Shown piece by piece: positions 41,667 to 51,367 of a stretch of 64,000 bases of DNA. Position 1 is the first letter of the stretch, and each line of letters starts with the position of its first letter. This DNA comes from Anaerocolumna sedimenticola (GTDB lineage: Bacteria > Bacillota > Clostridia > Lachnospirales > Lachnospiraceae): assembly GCF_009931695.1 (NCBI RefSeq), contig NZ_CP048000.1, forward strand, positions 2,745,501-2,809,500, read 5' to 3'. Made by a program: the position numbers and the translations under genes. The notes under the pieces are model-generated. The model had not been told where the DNA came from and ran no database searches. It was given only the letters and a program-made list of their open reading frames with translations.

Positions 41667-41858
41667 ATGACGAACGAACCTGAAAAATGGTCGAGCCTTG
41701 AGGAGATTGCCGAGCATCTCGGCGTTAGCAAGGACACTATCCGCAACTGGATTAAGAAGGGTGTTATCCCCTATCGCAGAATAGGTAGACAATACAAGTT
41801 TAAGATATCTGAAGTAGATGCTTGGGTGGATAGTGGTAAAAGTGCTGATATTGAGTAA
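41667..41858 (+). CDS. Small excisionase/MerR-type HTH DNA-binding protein
   Basis: 63 residues. WSSLEEIAEHLGVSKDTIRNWIKKGVIPYRRIGRQYKFKISEVDAWVDSG is a classic winged HTH of the excisionase family (HTH_17). AGAGGAGG precedes the ATG. Lies 35 nt before the helicase gene and is probably the island's own regulator; binding its own promoter is inference. Alternative: a recombination factor. Confidence 0.9.
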   Translation: MTNEPEKWSSLEEIAEHLGVSKDTIRNWIKKGVIPYRRIGRQYKFKISEVDAWVDSGKSADIE

Positions 41859-41893
41859 ATAAATGTAAACCATTGTAAACGAGGGGGAAATAT

Positions 41894-44800
41894 ATGCAAA
41901 TCCTTGATAATGTGAATAAAACCGTCAAAGATGACTTGGCGGCAACAATATCGAAAGGTGATAAGCTTTCGATAGCTGCCGCTTGTTTTTCAATATATGC
42001 TTATGAGGCGCTTAAAAAGCAACTGAACAGTATTGATGAGTTACGCTTTGTGTTCACCTCACCAACATTCCTGCAAGAGAAAGCCCCAAGGCAAAAGCGG
42101 GAATTTTATATTCCACAGCTTAACCGAGAGCGTTCCCTGTATGGTACGGAATTTGAAGTAAAACTTCGTAATGAACTGACTCAGAAAGCAATTGCCCGTG
42201 AGTGTGCTGAGTGGATTCGTAATAAGGTTAGATTCCGTTCCAATGTTACTGGCGGAACCATGGGAAGTTTTTTAAGTGTCGTTAAGCCTTCTGAAACAAT
42301 AGCATATTCCCCATTGAATTCATTCACGACCTCAGACTTGGGTTGCGAACGCGGCAACAATATAATGAATCTTGTCAACCGAATTGATGCGCCTCTTGCA
42401 GATGAATATGTCAAAATGTTTGAGCAAATCTGGAATGACAAGAATCTGCTTCAAGATGTCACCGATCAGGTTATTGAGGGCATAACTGCTGCATATAACG
42501 AGAATTCTCCTGAGTTTGTTTACTTTGTCGCTATCTATAACATTTTCAATGAATTTCTATCCGACATTAGCGAAGATGTATTGCCCAACGAAGCTACAGG
42601 ATTTAAGGAAACAAAAATCTGGGGAAAGCTGTACGATTTCCAGAGGGATGCTGTTCTCGCTATTATCAATAAGCTTGAAAAGTTCAATGGATGTATTCTC
42701 GCAGACAGTGTTGGTTTAGGTAAAACCTTCACTGCTCTTGCCGTTATTAAGTATTATGAGCTTCGTAATCGTAATGTACTTGTACTATGCCCAAAGAAAC
42801 TCGGTGATAACTGGCTAACATTCAAGGAAAATTACCTTAATAATCCTATAGCTGAAGACCGCTTACGGTATGACGTTCTATACCATACCGACTTATCCCG
42901 TGAGAGAGGGTTCTCTGGAAGTATAGACCTTGCGAAACTCAATTGGAGCAATTATGACCTTGTCGTCATTGATGAGAGTCATAATTTCCGCAATGGCGGC
43001 GACTATTCGGGGCGTGGTGATAATAAGCGAGAGAACCGTTATCTCACATTGCTGAACAAGGTTATTCGCCAAGGCATAAAGACAAAGGTGCTTATGCTTT
43101 CGGCGACTCCTGTAAACAATGGTTTTTCTGATCTGCGGCACCAGCTCGAACTTGCTTATGAGGGCAACCCAGAGCTAATAAATGACAAACTGGACACCGC
43201 AAAGCCGATTGACGTTATATTCCGCAACGCTCAGACTGCCTTTAATAAATGGAGTAAACTCGATCCCGAGGAGCGCACAACCGAAAATCTTCTGCGCTCT
43301 CTGGACTTCGACTTTTTTACTATGCTCGACAGCGTGACAATAGCTCGTTCGCGCAAGCACATAGAGAAATACTACAATACGGAGGCGATTGGCAAATTTC
43401 CTGAAAGACTTAAGCCACTTGCACTGCGCCCTAAGCTGACCGACCTACCCACGGCAATCGACTACGACGAGATTTACGACCTGTTAATGAAGCTAAACCT
43501 CGCTGTATACGTTCCGACCGATTTTTTGCTTGATAGTAAACGGGCTAAATATATAGACCCGAGTGTTAACATTGACCGTGCCGGACGTGAAAATGGTATA
43601 AGACGTTTAATGTGCATCAATCTCTTAAAGCGGCTCGAAAGTTCTGTTTACTCGTTTCGTATTACACTTGAACGTGTGAAGATGTTGATAGACGGCACCA
43701 TTGCTACCATTGACGATTATGAAAGCGGAAGCAAAAAAATAATTAATACACAGGAAATTTCCGAAAGTGAGTTCGACGGAGATGACCGCAACACTGATTT
43801 CTTCGAGAACAGCGGCAAGAAGGTAGATATTGATCTTGCCGATATGGACTATGTATCGTGGCGTGAAAAATTATCGGAGGATTCGGATATTCTCGAACTT
43901 CTGACGATGATGATTCAAGACATTACGCCTAAACACGACACAAAGCTACAGGCCCTTATTAACCTGATGGCTGAGAAAGTCCAGAACCCGTTTAATGCAG
44001 ACAATAAAAAGGTGCTAATTTTTTCGGCATTTTCGGATACAGTGGATTACCTCTATGCGCAAGTCGCACCATATATAAAAGAACGGTTTGGGCTTAACGT
44101 GGCTATGATAACTGGTACCACCGATGGCAGGACTACCGTGAAACTGCCACACACAGATATGAATACAATACTCACGCTTTTTTCACCGGTATCAAAGGAC
44201 AAAGCTCTGCTTATGCCTAACAACCCCAATGAGATAGATATACTTATAGCAACAGACTGCATATCTGAGGGTCAGAACTTACAGGACTGCGACTACTGCG
44301 TGAATTACGATATACATTGGAACCCTGTACGCATTATTCAGCGGTTCGGGCGCGTTGACCGTATCGGAAGCCGCAATGAAACAATTCAGCTTGTCAACTT
44401 CTGGCCTAATATCGACTTGGACAAGTACCTTGAATTAAAAGGACGCGTGGAAACTCGTATGAAAGCGTCGGTTATGACTTCTACAGGTGATGATAACCCG
44501 ATTGACCCAGAGGAGCAGGGAGACCTTGAATACCGTAAGGCGCAGCTTGAACGCTTGCAAAACGAAGTTGTGGACATTGAGGATATGCAAAGCGGCGTCT
44601 CGATTATGGATTTAGGGCTGAATGAATTCAGGCTTGACCTACTCGAGTATGTTAAAAACCATGACAATTTGGATAAAGTCCCGTTTGGTCTTCATGCTGT
44701 CGTAAAAGGTAATGAGGATACGCCAAATGGTACAATATTCATATTGAAGAATCGAAACGCAAATATAAACCCACAGAACAAGAACCAATTGCATCCATTT

Positions 44801-45124
44801 TATATGGTGTACGTCCGCGATGGTTCTGTGATTCATATCGACCACTTACAGCCGAAAAAGTTGCTTGATGCTTTTCGCCAGCTATGTAAGGGAAAATCGG
44901 AACCAAACTATGAACTCTGTGGGCAGTTCAACGCCGAGACAAAGGACGGAAGGAATATGCGACATTATTCAGACCTTCTGTACTTTGTCGTAAAATCCAT
45001 AGTAGATCTAAACGAGAACGACTCACTCGATGGCTTCCTTTCCGGCAAACAGATATCTCTTGCTGCAAACACGATTGATGGTCTGGATGACTTCGAACTG
45101 GTTTGCTTTGTGACAGTGAAGTGA
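41894..45124 (+). CDS. PLD-like/SNF2-type helicase of the defence cassette
   Basis: 1,076 residues. The N-terminal ~200 residues (DKLSIAAACFSIYAYEALKKQL, LRFVFTSPTFL) resemble the degenerate PLD-like domain that precedes SNF2 helicases. Helicase motifs: LYDFQRDAV, ILADSVGLGKTFTALAV (Gly274-Thr278), LVVIDESHNFRN (DESH at 360-363), LMLSATPVNNGFSDL, then the C-terminal lobe with LIATDCISEGQNLQDC and IIQRFGRVDRIGSR (~815-828). Predicted ATP-driven translocase on DNA. Separated by only 9 nt from the DUF4391 gene and co-directional with Mod/Res, so likely one complex or operon. Confidence 0.93.
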   Translation: MQILDNVNKTVKDDLAATISKGDKLSIAAACFSIYAYEALKKQLNSIDELRFVFTSPTFLQEKAPRQKREFYIPQLNRERSLYGTEFEVKLRNELTQKAIARECAEWIRNKVRFRSNVTGGTMGSFLSVVKPSETIAYSPLNSFTTSDLGCERGNNIMNLVNRIDAPLADEYVKMFEQIWNDKNLLQDVTDQVIEGITAAYNENSPEFVYFVAIYNIFNEFLSDISEDVLPNEATGFKETKIWGKLYDFQRDAVLAIINKLEKFNGCILADSVGLGKTFTALAVIKYYELRNRNVLVLCPKKLGDNWLTFKENYLNNPIAEDRLRYDVLYHTDLSRERGFSGSIDLAKLNWSNYDLVVIDESHNFRNGGDYSGRGDNKRENRYLTLLNKVIRQGIKTKVLMLSATPVNNGFSDLRHQLELAYEGNPELINDKLDTAKPIDVIFRNAQTAFNKWSKLDPEERTTENLLRSLDFDFFTMLDSVTIARSRKHIEKYYNTEAIGKFPERLKPLALRPKLTDLPTAIDYDEIYDLLMKLNLAVYVPTDFLLDSKRAKYIDPSVNIDRAGRENGIRRLMCINLLKRLESSVYSFRITLERVKMLIDGTIATIDDYESGSKKIINTQEISESEFDGDDRNTDFFENSGKKVDIDLADMDYVSWREKLSEDSDILELLTMMIQDITPKHDTKLQALINLMAEKVQNPFNADNKKVLIFSAFSDTVDYLYAQVAPYIKERFGLNVAMITGTTDGRTTVKLPHTDMNTILTLFSPVSKDKALLMPNNPNEIDILIATDCISEGQNLQDCDYCVNYDIHWNPVRIIQRFGRVDRIGSRNETIQLVNFWPNIDLDKYLELKGRVETRMKASVMTSTGDDNPIDPEEQGDLEYRKAQLERLQNEVVDIEDMQSGVSIMDLGLNEFRLDLLEYVKNHDNLDKVPFGLHAVVKGNEDTPNGTIFILKNRNANINPQNKNQLHPFYMVYVRDGSVIHIDHLQPKKLLDAFRQLCKGKSEPNYELCGQFNAETKDGRNMRHYSDLLYFVVKSIVDLNENDSLDGFLSGKQISLAANTIDGLDDFELVCFVTVK

Positions 45125-45133
45125 GGTGTTTTG

Positions 45134-45745
45134 ATGTTTGGATTGCCGAAATCGACTGAGATAAATAAACCGCTTCCGAAAAAAGCGGTATTTGATAAGT
45201 TCAAGCTGAATGCCAATGACCGAAAGTTATTTGACGATCAAATAAGCCGCCTTGCGATAGTTTCGGAGATTTCCCCTCAGACGGTGAGCATTGCAGCGAG
45301 TGAGGATGTTCCTGCAATATACATCATTCTCGTCACTTTGAAAGTGGCTGATTGTGATAAGAAGAACATCGCGCTTTTATCAAAGCTGATCGACCAACGT
45401 ATGCTGTTTGCCTTGCAATACGAGGATTCGATGCGTTTTGCCGTATACCGTGCGGAGCGTGTACTTATGTCAGATAGCAAACGTCTTAATGATTGGGAGC
45501 TTAACTTACGAGGACTTGGCCTCGGTGCAGTATGGGAGAACATTATAGCTGATTTTGCCGGAATTAACCTCACGGGTGCAAAAGGCCTCGATGAATCTAT
45601 TATAGCGAATGAACGTAAGGAAAAACTGACAAAGCAAATTGCCACACTTGAAAAAAAGGCAATGGACGAAAGACAGCCACGCTTCAAATGGGAGTTGGTA
45701 CAACAGATTAAGAAACTGAAATCGGAATTGGAGGGATTGCAATGA
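45134..45745 (+). CDS. DUF4391 family protein
   Basis: 203 residues. MFGLPKSTEINKPLPKKAVFDKF, ISPQTVSIAASEDVPAIYIILVTLK, LLSKLIDQRMLFALQYEDSMRFAVYRAERV and a coiled C-terminus (LTKQIATLEKKAMDERQPRFKWELVQQIKKLKSEL). This is the DUF4391 pattern. The family commonly sits beside helicase and type III Mod/Res genes, so it is probably a subunit of that machinery; biochemistry unknown. Start: the ATG at 45134 with GAGGTG upstream. Ends in a 4-bp ATGA overlap with the next gene. Confidence 0.85.
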   Translation: MFGLPKSTEINKPLPKKAVFDKFKLNANDRKLFDDQISRLAIVSEISPQTVSIAASEDVPAIYIILVTLKVADCDKKNIALLSKLIDQRMLFALQYEDSMRFAVYRAERVLMSDSKRLNDWELNLRGLGLGAVWENIIADFAGINLTGAKGLDESIIANERKEKLTKQIATLEKKAMDERQPRFKWELVQQIKKLKSELEGLQ

Positions 45746-46218
45746 GTGATAAGGTAAATGGTTTTGATATAAGTAAGATAGATGTATCATCTCTTATAAA
45801 AAATATTGATTATTCGGCTTCGATGCCGAAGTTTACGCAGCCAGCTATGCCGGAAATAATTCCGTATGGCAAATTACAACTTGAAGAGCAACAGGAATTC
45901 AAGAAACTCTTTCAAGCTTATCAGGAAGAGAGTCTTCGTGTACTCCGAGCGATAGAACAAAACACAGCCAACCTTTACACACTTGTTGATTTAATCAGTA
46001 AAAATAACGAACAGCAAGATGAACTGATAGCTATTATTGCAGAAGTTCTTACAATAGCAAAAGCAAAGAGTAAAAAAGAGGCTGAGTCAACATATACCAA
46101 GGTTATGGGAAGGATAACGCAAACTGTTAAAGATGCTGAGACACTCGCAAAAGTTGCTGGATACGCCACAACCGTTTGGCAGTTAGCTCAGCCGATAATC
46201 GATAAATTACCATTTTAG
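45742..46218 (+). CDS. Small coiled-coil protein of the defence cassette
   Basis: 158 residues, no recognised family. N-terminus is Ile/Ser-rich (DISKIDVSSLIKNIDYSASMP). The centre is a long amphipathic helix (EEQQEFKKLFQAYQEESLRVLRAIEQNTANLYTLVDLI). The C-terminus has a moderately hydrophobic helix (AKVAGYATTVWQLAQPIIDKL) that might touch membrane or a partner. Translation is coupled to DUF4391 (ATGA overlap) and it precedes Mod by 12 nt. An adaptor role is a guess. Confidence 0.75.
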   Translation: MSDKVNGFDISKIDVSSLIKNIDYSASMPKFTQPAMPEIIPYGKLQLEEQQEFKKLFQAYQEESLRVLRAIEQNTANLYTLVDLISKNNEQQDELIAIIAEVLTIAKAKSKKEAESTYTKVMGRITQTVKDAETLAKVAGYATTVWQLAQPIIDKLPF

Positions 46219-46230
46219 GAGGACACCAGA

Positions 46231-48126
46231 ATGAATAAATATGAAAAACTTGCTATGTGCACCTCAAGTCTTGCCGACAACAACTTCGCTGTACTTGCCA
46301 AACTATTTCCCAATGCTGTCACGGAGATGATTGATGAAAATGGCACAGTTGTCCGTGCCATCGATGCGGACGTGCTGTCGCAGGAGATAAACACTCGCGT
46401 AGTAAGCGGTAAGGAGGAACGCTACCAGTTCACCTGGCCGGACAAAAAGAAATCTGTGCTTTTGGCCAACTCGCCGATTGCTGCTGCTTTGCGTCCATGC
46501 CGCGAAGAAAGCGTGGATTTTGACACAACCGAAAACCTCTATATAGAGGGTGACAACCTCGATGTACTGAAGCTGCTTCGAGAAACGTATCTCAACCGTG
46601 TGAAAATGATATATATAGACCCACCTTATAACACTTCGAACGATTTCATCTACAATGACGATTTCTCTGAGGACACCGATGCATTTTTGAGCCGCGATGG
46701 ACAGTATGATGAACAAGGCAACCGCCTTGTGAAGAATCTTGACAGCAATGGGCGTTTTCACACCGACTGGTTGAATATGGTTTATCCGAGGTTGCGCGTG
46801 GCAAGGGACTTGCTGGCGGATGACGGGGTTATATTTATTAGTATAAGTGAAGAAGAAGTACATGCAATGAAGACAATTTGCAATGAGATTTTTGGTCAAA
46901 GTAACTTTAGGAATACAATTTTTACCCGTCGATATGATAAGAATTTGAATCGACAGTTCATGGAACAAGGGCTTTTTTCAATGAATACTGGCCTGGAATA
47001 TATTTTGATGTATTCAAAGTCTCCGGACACTAAATTCAATCCTGTTTTCCGTGAAGCAAGCGAAGAAAGAGCTGCCACTGGGTATTGGAAGGGCTTTTGG
47101 AATGATGCAGACAGACCAACTATGCGATATGATATTCTTGGAGTGATGCCAGAAAGTGGTCAATGGAAATGGAAACATGAAGTTGCTAATGAAGCTGTTG
47201 AAAATTACATTGAGTATGTTAAGCATTATCAATCTACTATGACATTGGAAGAATATTGGGAACACACCGGCAAAACGAAGAAGTTTATTCGCAGAAATCC
47301 AAATGGAAATGGAAAAAATAAGGGCGTAGAACACTGGGTTGCACCTGCCGAGGGAATATTGCGCAACACTAACTGGTCCGATTTATTAGCATCAAAACCA
47401 ACTGGTGTTGATGTTCCATTTGATAGTCCTAAAAATGCTGAAGTCCTTCTTGAATTAGTCAAGTTATCTAACGTTGAAGATGACGGAATAGTCCTCGATT
47501 TCTTTTCAGGCTCAGCTACGACCGCTCATGCTGTAATGCAGCTTAATGCTGAAGACAGCGGCAAGCGCAAATTCATAATGGTGCAATTGCCAGAAGTCTG
47601 CCCGCCTGACGGTGAAGCGGCGAAAGTAGGCTATAAGACTATATGCGAAATCGGCAAAGAGCGCATACGTCGTGCCGGTAAGAAAATCAAGGAGGAAAAC
47701 AAGGACAAGCCCGGTATTGAAAATCTTGACATCGGCTTTCGCGTTCTCAAACTCGACAGCAGCAACATGAAGGATGTGTACTACAAGCCGGAGGAGTATG
47801 CACAAATGAGTTTTGTCCTCGACGATTTTATCGACAACATCAAAGAAGACCGCACGGATGAGGATTTGCTATTTCAGGTTATGCTCGACCTGGGTATACC
47901 GCTATCAAGTAAAATTGAGCAAGACGGCAAAGTCTTCTATGTTGATGACAACTACCTAATTGCGTGCTTTGACAAGATTGACATAGCTCTTATCACAGAG
48001 ATTGCCAAACGTCAGCCATACTACGCTGTGTTCCGCGACAGCAGTTTCACCAGCGACAGCGCACTCGTCAACTTTGAGCAGGTGTTCAACACCTACAGCC
48101 CAAAAACGATAAGGAGGGTGCTGTAA
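46231..48126 (+). CDS. mod: Type III restriction-modification methyltransferase (Mod)
   Basis: 631 residues. Class-beta N6-adenine methyltransferase: IEGDNLDVLKLLRETYLNRVKMIYIDPPYNTSNDF with DPPY at 130-133, and ILDFFSGSATTAHAV-type SAM site (VLDFFSGSATTAHAV, Asp423-Ser428). The middle ~200 residues (about 46,890-47,460) are the target-recognition region, more A/T-rich than the flanks and unlike other parts of the operon in codon use. Mod also provides specificity to Res. GGAGG lies before the ATG; the stop abuts the res start. Confidence 0.95.
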   Translation: MNKYEKLAMCTSSLADNNFAVLAKLFPNAVTEMIDENGTVVRAIDADVLSQEINTRVVSGKEERYQFTWPDKKKSVLLANSPIAAALRPCREESVDFDTTENLYIEGDNLDVLKLLRETYLNRVKMIYIDPPYNTSNDFIYNDDFSEDTDAFLSRDGQYDEQGNRLVKNLDSNGRFHTDWLNMVYPRLRVARDLLADDGVIFISISEEEVHAMKTICNEIFGQSNFRNTIFTRRYDKNLNRQFMEQGLFSMNTGLEYILMYSKSPDTKFNPVFREASEERAATGYWKGFWNDADRPTMRYDILGVMPESGQWKWKHEVANEAVENYIEYVKHYQSTMTLEEYWEHTGKTKKFIRRNPNGNGKNKGVEHWVAPAEGILRNTNWSDLLASKPTGVDVPFDSPKNAEVLLELVKLSNVEDDGIVLDFFSGSATTAHAVMQLNAEDSGKRKFIMVQLPEVCPPDGEAAKVGYKTICEIGKERIRRAGKKIKEENKDKPGIENLDIGFRVLKLDSSNMKDVYYKPEEYAQMSFVLDDFIDNIKEDRTDEDLLFQVMLDLGIPLSSKIEQDGKVFYVDDNYLIACFDKIDIALITEIAKRQPYYAVFRDSSFTSDSALVNFEQVFNTYSPKTIRRVL

Positions 48127-51100
48127 ATGAAGTTCCAATTTAAGGTACAGCCTTTCCAGACCGAAGCCGTTGAAGCGGTCATTCGGGTGTTTAAGGGTCA
48201 GCCGAACCACAGTGAGAGTAAATACCGCCTTGACCTCGGCAAGCGCAAGGGACAAATCGAGCGCAATTTCGAACAGGGCAACTTGTTTGGTGAGACCGAT
48301 GAGCAAAAGCGCAAGCGGCTTGCGGACAAATACTATAACACGAAAGAAGATTTGACTGCAGAAGAAATCGAAATTCTCGAAGCCGCCTACCGCAACGCCG
48401 ACGTGGAACTCACGCCACAGCAATTGTTGAAAAACATTCGCGAGGTACAGACGGCGAACAATATTAAATACTCGACGGAACTTGCCGCCGGGCTTGGCGC
48501 GGTGTCGCTTGACGTTGAGATGGAAACAGGGACGGGCAAAACATATGTCTATATTAAAACAATGTTCGAACTTCACAAAGCATACGGGTGGAGCAAGTTC
48601 ATAGTGGTTGTGCCAAGCATTGCTATTCGCGAGGGTGTGAAAAAATCTTTTGAAATAACGCAAGAACACTTTATGGAGCAGTACGGCATCAAGGCGCGGT
48701 TCTTTGTGTACAATTCCTCGAACCTTCACCAGCTCGACGAGTTTTCACAGAACAGCGGTATCAATGTAATGATTATTAATACGCAGGCGTTCAACACCAC
48801 GATGAACGAGGAGAAGAATGTCGAGGGCCGAAGCGGCAATGAGGCGGCGCGCATTATCTACACCAAGCGCGATGAATTCGGCAGTCGCCGCCCTATTGAC
48901 GTAATAAAGGCAAACCGTCCGATTATCATTTTGGATGAGCCTCAAAAAATGGGTGGTGCAGCAACGCAGAACGCACTGAAAAAGAACTTTAACCCGCTGT
49001 TCAGCCTAAATTATTCTGCTACCCACAAGACCTCACACAACCTCGTCTATGTTCTGGATGCACTTGACGCATTTAAGAAAAAGCTGGTTAAGAAGATAGA
49101 GGTTAAGGGCTTTGAACTAAAAAATCTTGGAGGCACGAATCGCTATCTATATCTTGCCTCCATTGTCATAGATCGCAAGAAGCCGCCTCGCGCTCGCTTG
49201 GAGTTTGAGGTTAAGTACAACACAGGCATCAAGCGAGAAACGCACCTGCTCAATGTAGGTGATAGCCTGTACGTCGAATCAAAGGGGCTTGAGGAATATA
49301 AGGGTATTTCAATCGCGGAGATTGACCCCATTCGTGCTATGGTCACATTCTCCAATGGAGCAGTGCTGGCAACGGGCGAGGCAAGTGGAAATGTCAACGA
49401 GGACGATATTCGCCGTATCCAGATTCGGGAAACGATCATTTCCCACTTTGAAAAAGAGGAAAAGCTGTTTGAGCAGGGGATCAAGTGCCTTTCCCTTTTC
49501 TTCATCGACGAGGTAGCGAAGTATCGTCAGTATGGCGAAGACGGTGAAGAAATTCTCGGCGAGTATGGGCGCATATTCGAGGAAGAGTACAACGCTGCGC
49601 TGAGTGAGCGGCTGACGCTATTCCCTACAGCGTATCAAAATTATTTGCGTGGTATTGAAACCTCCGAAACGCACCGCGGCTACTTTTCGATTGACAAGAA
49701 AGGTCGTGCCGTAAATAGTACTATCAAGCGCGGGAGCGAATTTTCGGACGACATCTCGGCGTATGACTTGATATTGAAAAATAAAGAGCGGTTGCTATCC
49801 TTTGACGAACCCACGCGGTTTATCTTTAGTCACTCTGCCCTGCGTGAGGGCTGGGATAATCCGAATGTGTTCCAGATATGCACATTGAAGCACTCTGACA
49901 ATGCAACGGCAAAACGTCAGGAGGTCGGACGCGGCCTACGTCTGTGCGTGAACAGCTCAGGCGAACGGCAGGACGTTGACGTCTGCGGCGAAACCCTTGT
50001 CCATAGCATGAATTTGCTGACGGTCGTCGCCAGTGAGAGCTACGCCGGATTTGTTGCCGATTTGCAGAGTGAAATCAAGTCCGATCTTTACGACCGCCCG
50101 ACTAAGGCGAGCGTGGATTACTTTGCGAACAAAACCGTACAAGTTGGCGAAGATACGCATACCTTCACGGTTGCAGAAGCCACTGCCGTTTATAACTACC
50201 TTGTCCGCAACGACTATATTAACGACAACGGCGAAGTGACGGATACCTACCGTGTTGCTGCTGAGTCAGGCAGTTTTGCTCCAATGAAGTCGGAACTCGC
50301 GCCACTTGCCGAGAACATCCATAAACTCGTTCAGGGTATCTTTGACCCAAGTGTCCTGAAAGACATCGCTGTGAACGGCCACGAAACGAAGGTCAAGGAC
50401 AACCCACTGAACGATAACTGGAAAGACTTCAAGGAGCTGTGGGAACGTATCAACAAACGGTATGCCTATACTGTGGAGTTCAACAGCGCGGAACTGATAA
50501 CCAAATCTATCTCTGCCATCAACACTGAACTGCGTGTGGCTCGTCTGTCATATACCCTCACCAAAGGCGAGCAGAAAGGCACCGACTTTAATATTGAGAA
50601 AACCGAAACAAAGAAACTCGACCGCACACAGGGTAGTTTTGCGGATTACGACATTATTGGCAAGATTGCCGAGGGTACAACACTGACTCGCCGTTCGGTA
50701 GCAGCGATACTCATGGGGATAAATAAGGATAAGCTTTGGTTGTTCAGGGCTAACCCTGAAGAGTTTATCACAAAAGTGGCAAACATCATTAATAAGCAGA
50801 AAGCCTCGGTTGTGGTGGAGCATATTACCTACGTCCCGAGTGCAGAGGAACCGTACACTCAGGACATCTTCAATATGAGCCGAGCTTCAGATGAATATGC
50901 TAAGGCATTTAAAGCAAAACACGCCATTCAAGACTATGTGTTCACGGACGGCACAGCGGCTGATAGCATTGAGCGCAAGTTTGCAGAAGATTTAGATGCC
51001 GCTGACGAAGTAGTTGTCTACGCAAAGTTGCCAAGGGGGCCGCGCGGCTTTTATATCCCTACCCCTGTTGGCAACTATTCACCAGACTGGGCGATTTCAT

Positions 51101-51297
51101 TCAAGAAAGGTGCGGTGAAGCATATTTTCTTCATCGCCGAAACAAAAGGTACAATGGACAGCCTCGAACTCCGCCCGATTGAACAGGCGAAGATCTCTTG
51201 CGCAAGGAAGCTGTTCAATGAAATTAGCACCACTGGTGTGAAGTACCACGATGTGGATAGCTATTCAAGCTTGTTGAATGTAATAGAAACTCTTTAA
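48127..51297 (+). CDS. res: Type III restriction endonuclease subunit (Res)
   Basis: 1,056 residues. Superfamily 2 helicase: FQFKVQPFQTEAVEAVI, VEMETGTGKTYVYIKTM (TGTGK at 134-138), IIILDEPQKMGG (DEPQ box), LREGWDNPNVFQICTLK, AKRQEVGRGLRL. The C-terminal PD-(D/E)XK nuclease is intact: YSPDWAISF (Asp987) and FIAETKGTM (Glu1005, Lys1007). Together with Mod it should cut unmethylated DNA after ATP-driven communication between head-to-head sites. Starts 1 nt after the mod stop. Confidence 0.96.
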   Translation: MKFQFKVQPFQTEAVEAVIRVFKGQPNHSESKYRLDLGKRKGQIERNFEQGNLFGETDEQKRKRLADKYYNTKEDLTAEEIEILEAAYRNADVELTPQQLLKNIREVQTANNIKYSTELAAGLGAVSLDVEMETGTGKTYVYIKTMFELHKAYGWSKFIVVVPSIAIREGVKKSFEITQEHFMEQYGIKARFFVYNSSNLHQLDEFSQNSGINVMIINTQAFNTTMNEEKNVEGRSGNEAARIIYTKRDEFGSRRPIDVIKANRPIIILDEPQKMGGAATQNALKKNFNPLFSLNYSATHKTSHNLVYVLDALDAFKKKLVKKIEVKGFELKNLGGTNRYLYLASIVIDRKKPPRARLEFEVKYNTGIKRETHLLNVGDSLYVESKGLEEYKGISIAEIDPIRAMVTFSNGAVLATGEASGNVNEDDIRRIQIRETIISHFEKEEKLFEQGIKCLSLFFIDEVAKYRQYGEDGEEILGEYGRIFEEEYNAALSERLTLFPTAYQNYLRGIETSETHRGYFSIDKKGRAVNSTIKRGSEFSDDISAYDLILKNKERLLSFDEPTRFIFSHSALREGWDNPNVFQICTLKHSDNATAKRQEVGRGLRLCVNSSGERQDVDVCGETLVHSMNLLTVVASESYAGFVADLQSEIKSDLYDRPTKASVDYFANKTVQVGEDTHTFTVAEATAVYNYLVRNDYINDNGEVTDTYRVAAESGSFAPMKSELAPLAENIHKLVQGIFDPSVLKDIAVNGHETKVKDNPLNDNWKDFKELWERINKRYAYTVEFNSAELITKSISAINTELRVARLSYTLTKGEQKGTDFNIEKTETKKLDRTQGSFADYDIIGKIAEGTTLTRRSVAAILMGINKDKLWLFRANPEEFITKVANIINKQKASVVVEHITYVPSAEEPYTQDIFNMSRASDEYAKAFKAKHAIQDYVFTDGTAADSIERKFAEDLDAADEVVVYAKLPRGPRGFYIPTPVGNYSPDWAISFKKGAVKHIFFIAETKGTMDSLELRPIEQAKISCARKLFNEISTTGVKYHDVDSYSSLLNVIETL

Positions 51298-51300
51298 TGT

Positions 51301-51346
51301 AAAATAAAAAGCCCATAATTTCGACAATCGCCGAAATTATGGGCTT
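51301..51346. terminator. 15-bp perfect hairpin between res and the RloC-like gene
   Basis: Stem AAGCCCATAATTTCG (51309-51323) with its complement (51332-51346), 8-nt loop. The T-run lies on the minus strand only (CTTTTTATTTT), so for the plus-strand genes it is not a normal terminator. It may stabilise or separate the two transcripts, or stop antisense RNA. Confidence 0.55.
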
Positions 51347-51367
51347 AGTGAAATGGAGGGTTACAAT

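Noticed and set aside
47956..48729. 257-residue minus-strand ORF across the mod/res joint
   Set aside because: Antisense to two genes with clear motifs; low-complexity His/Phe-rich translation typical of shadows.
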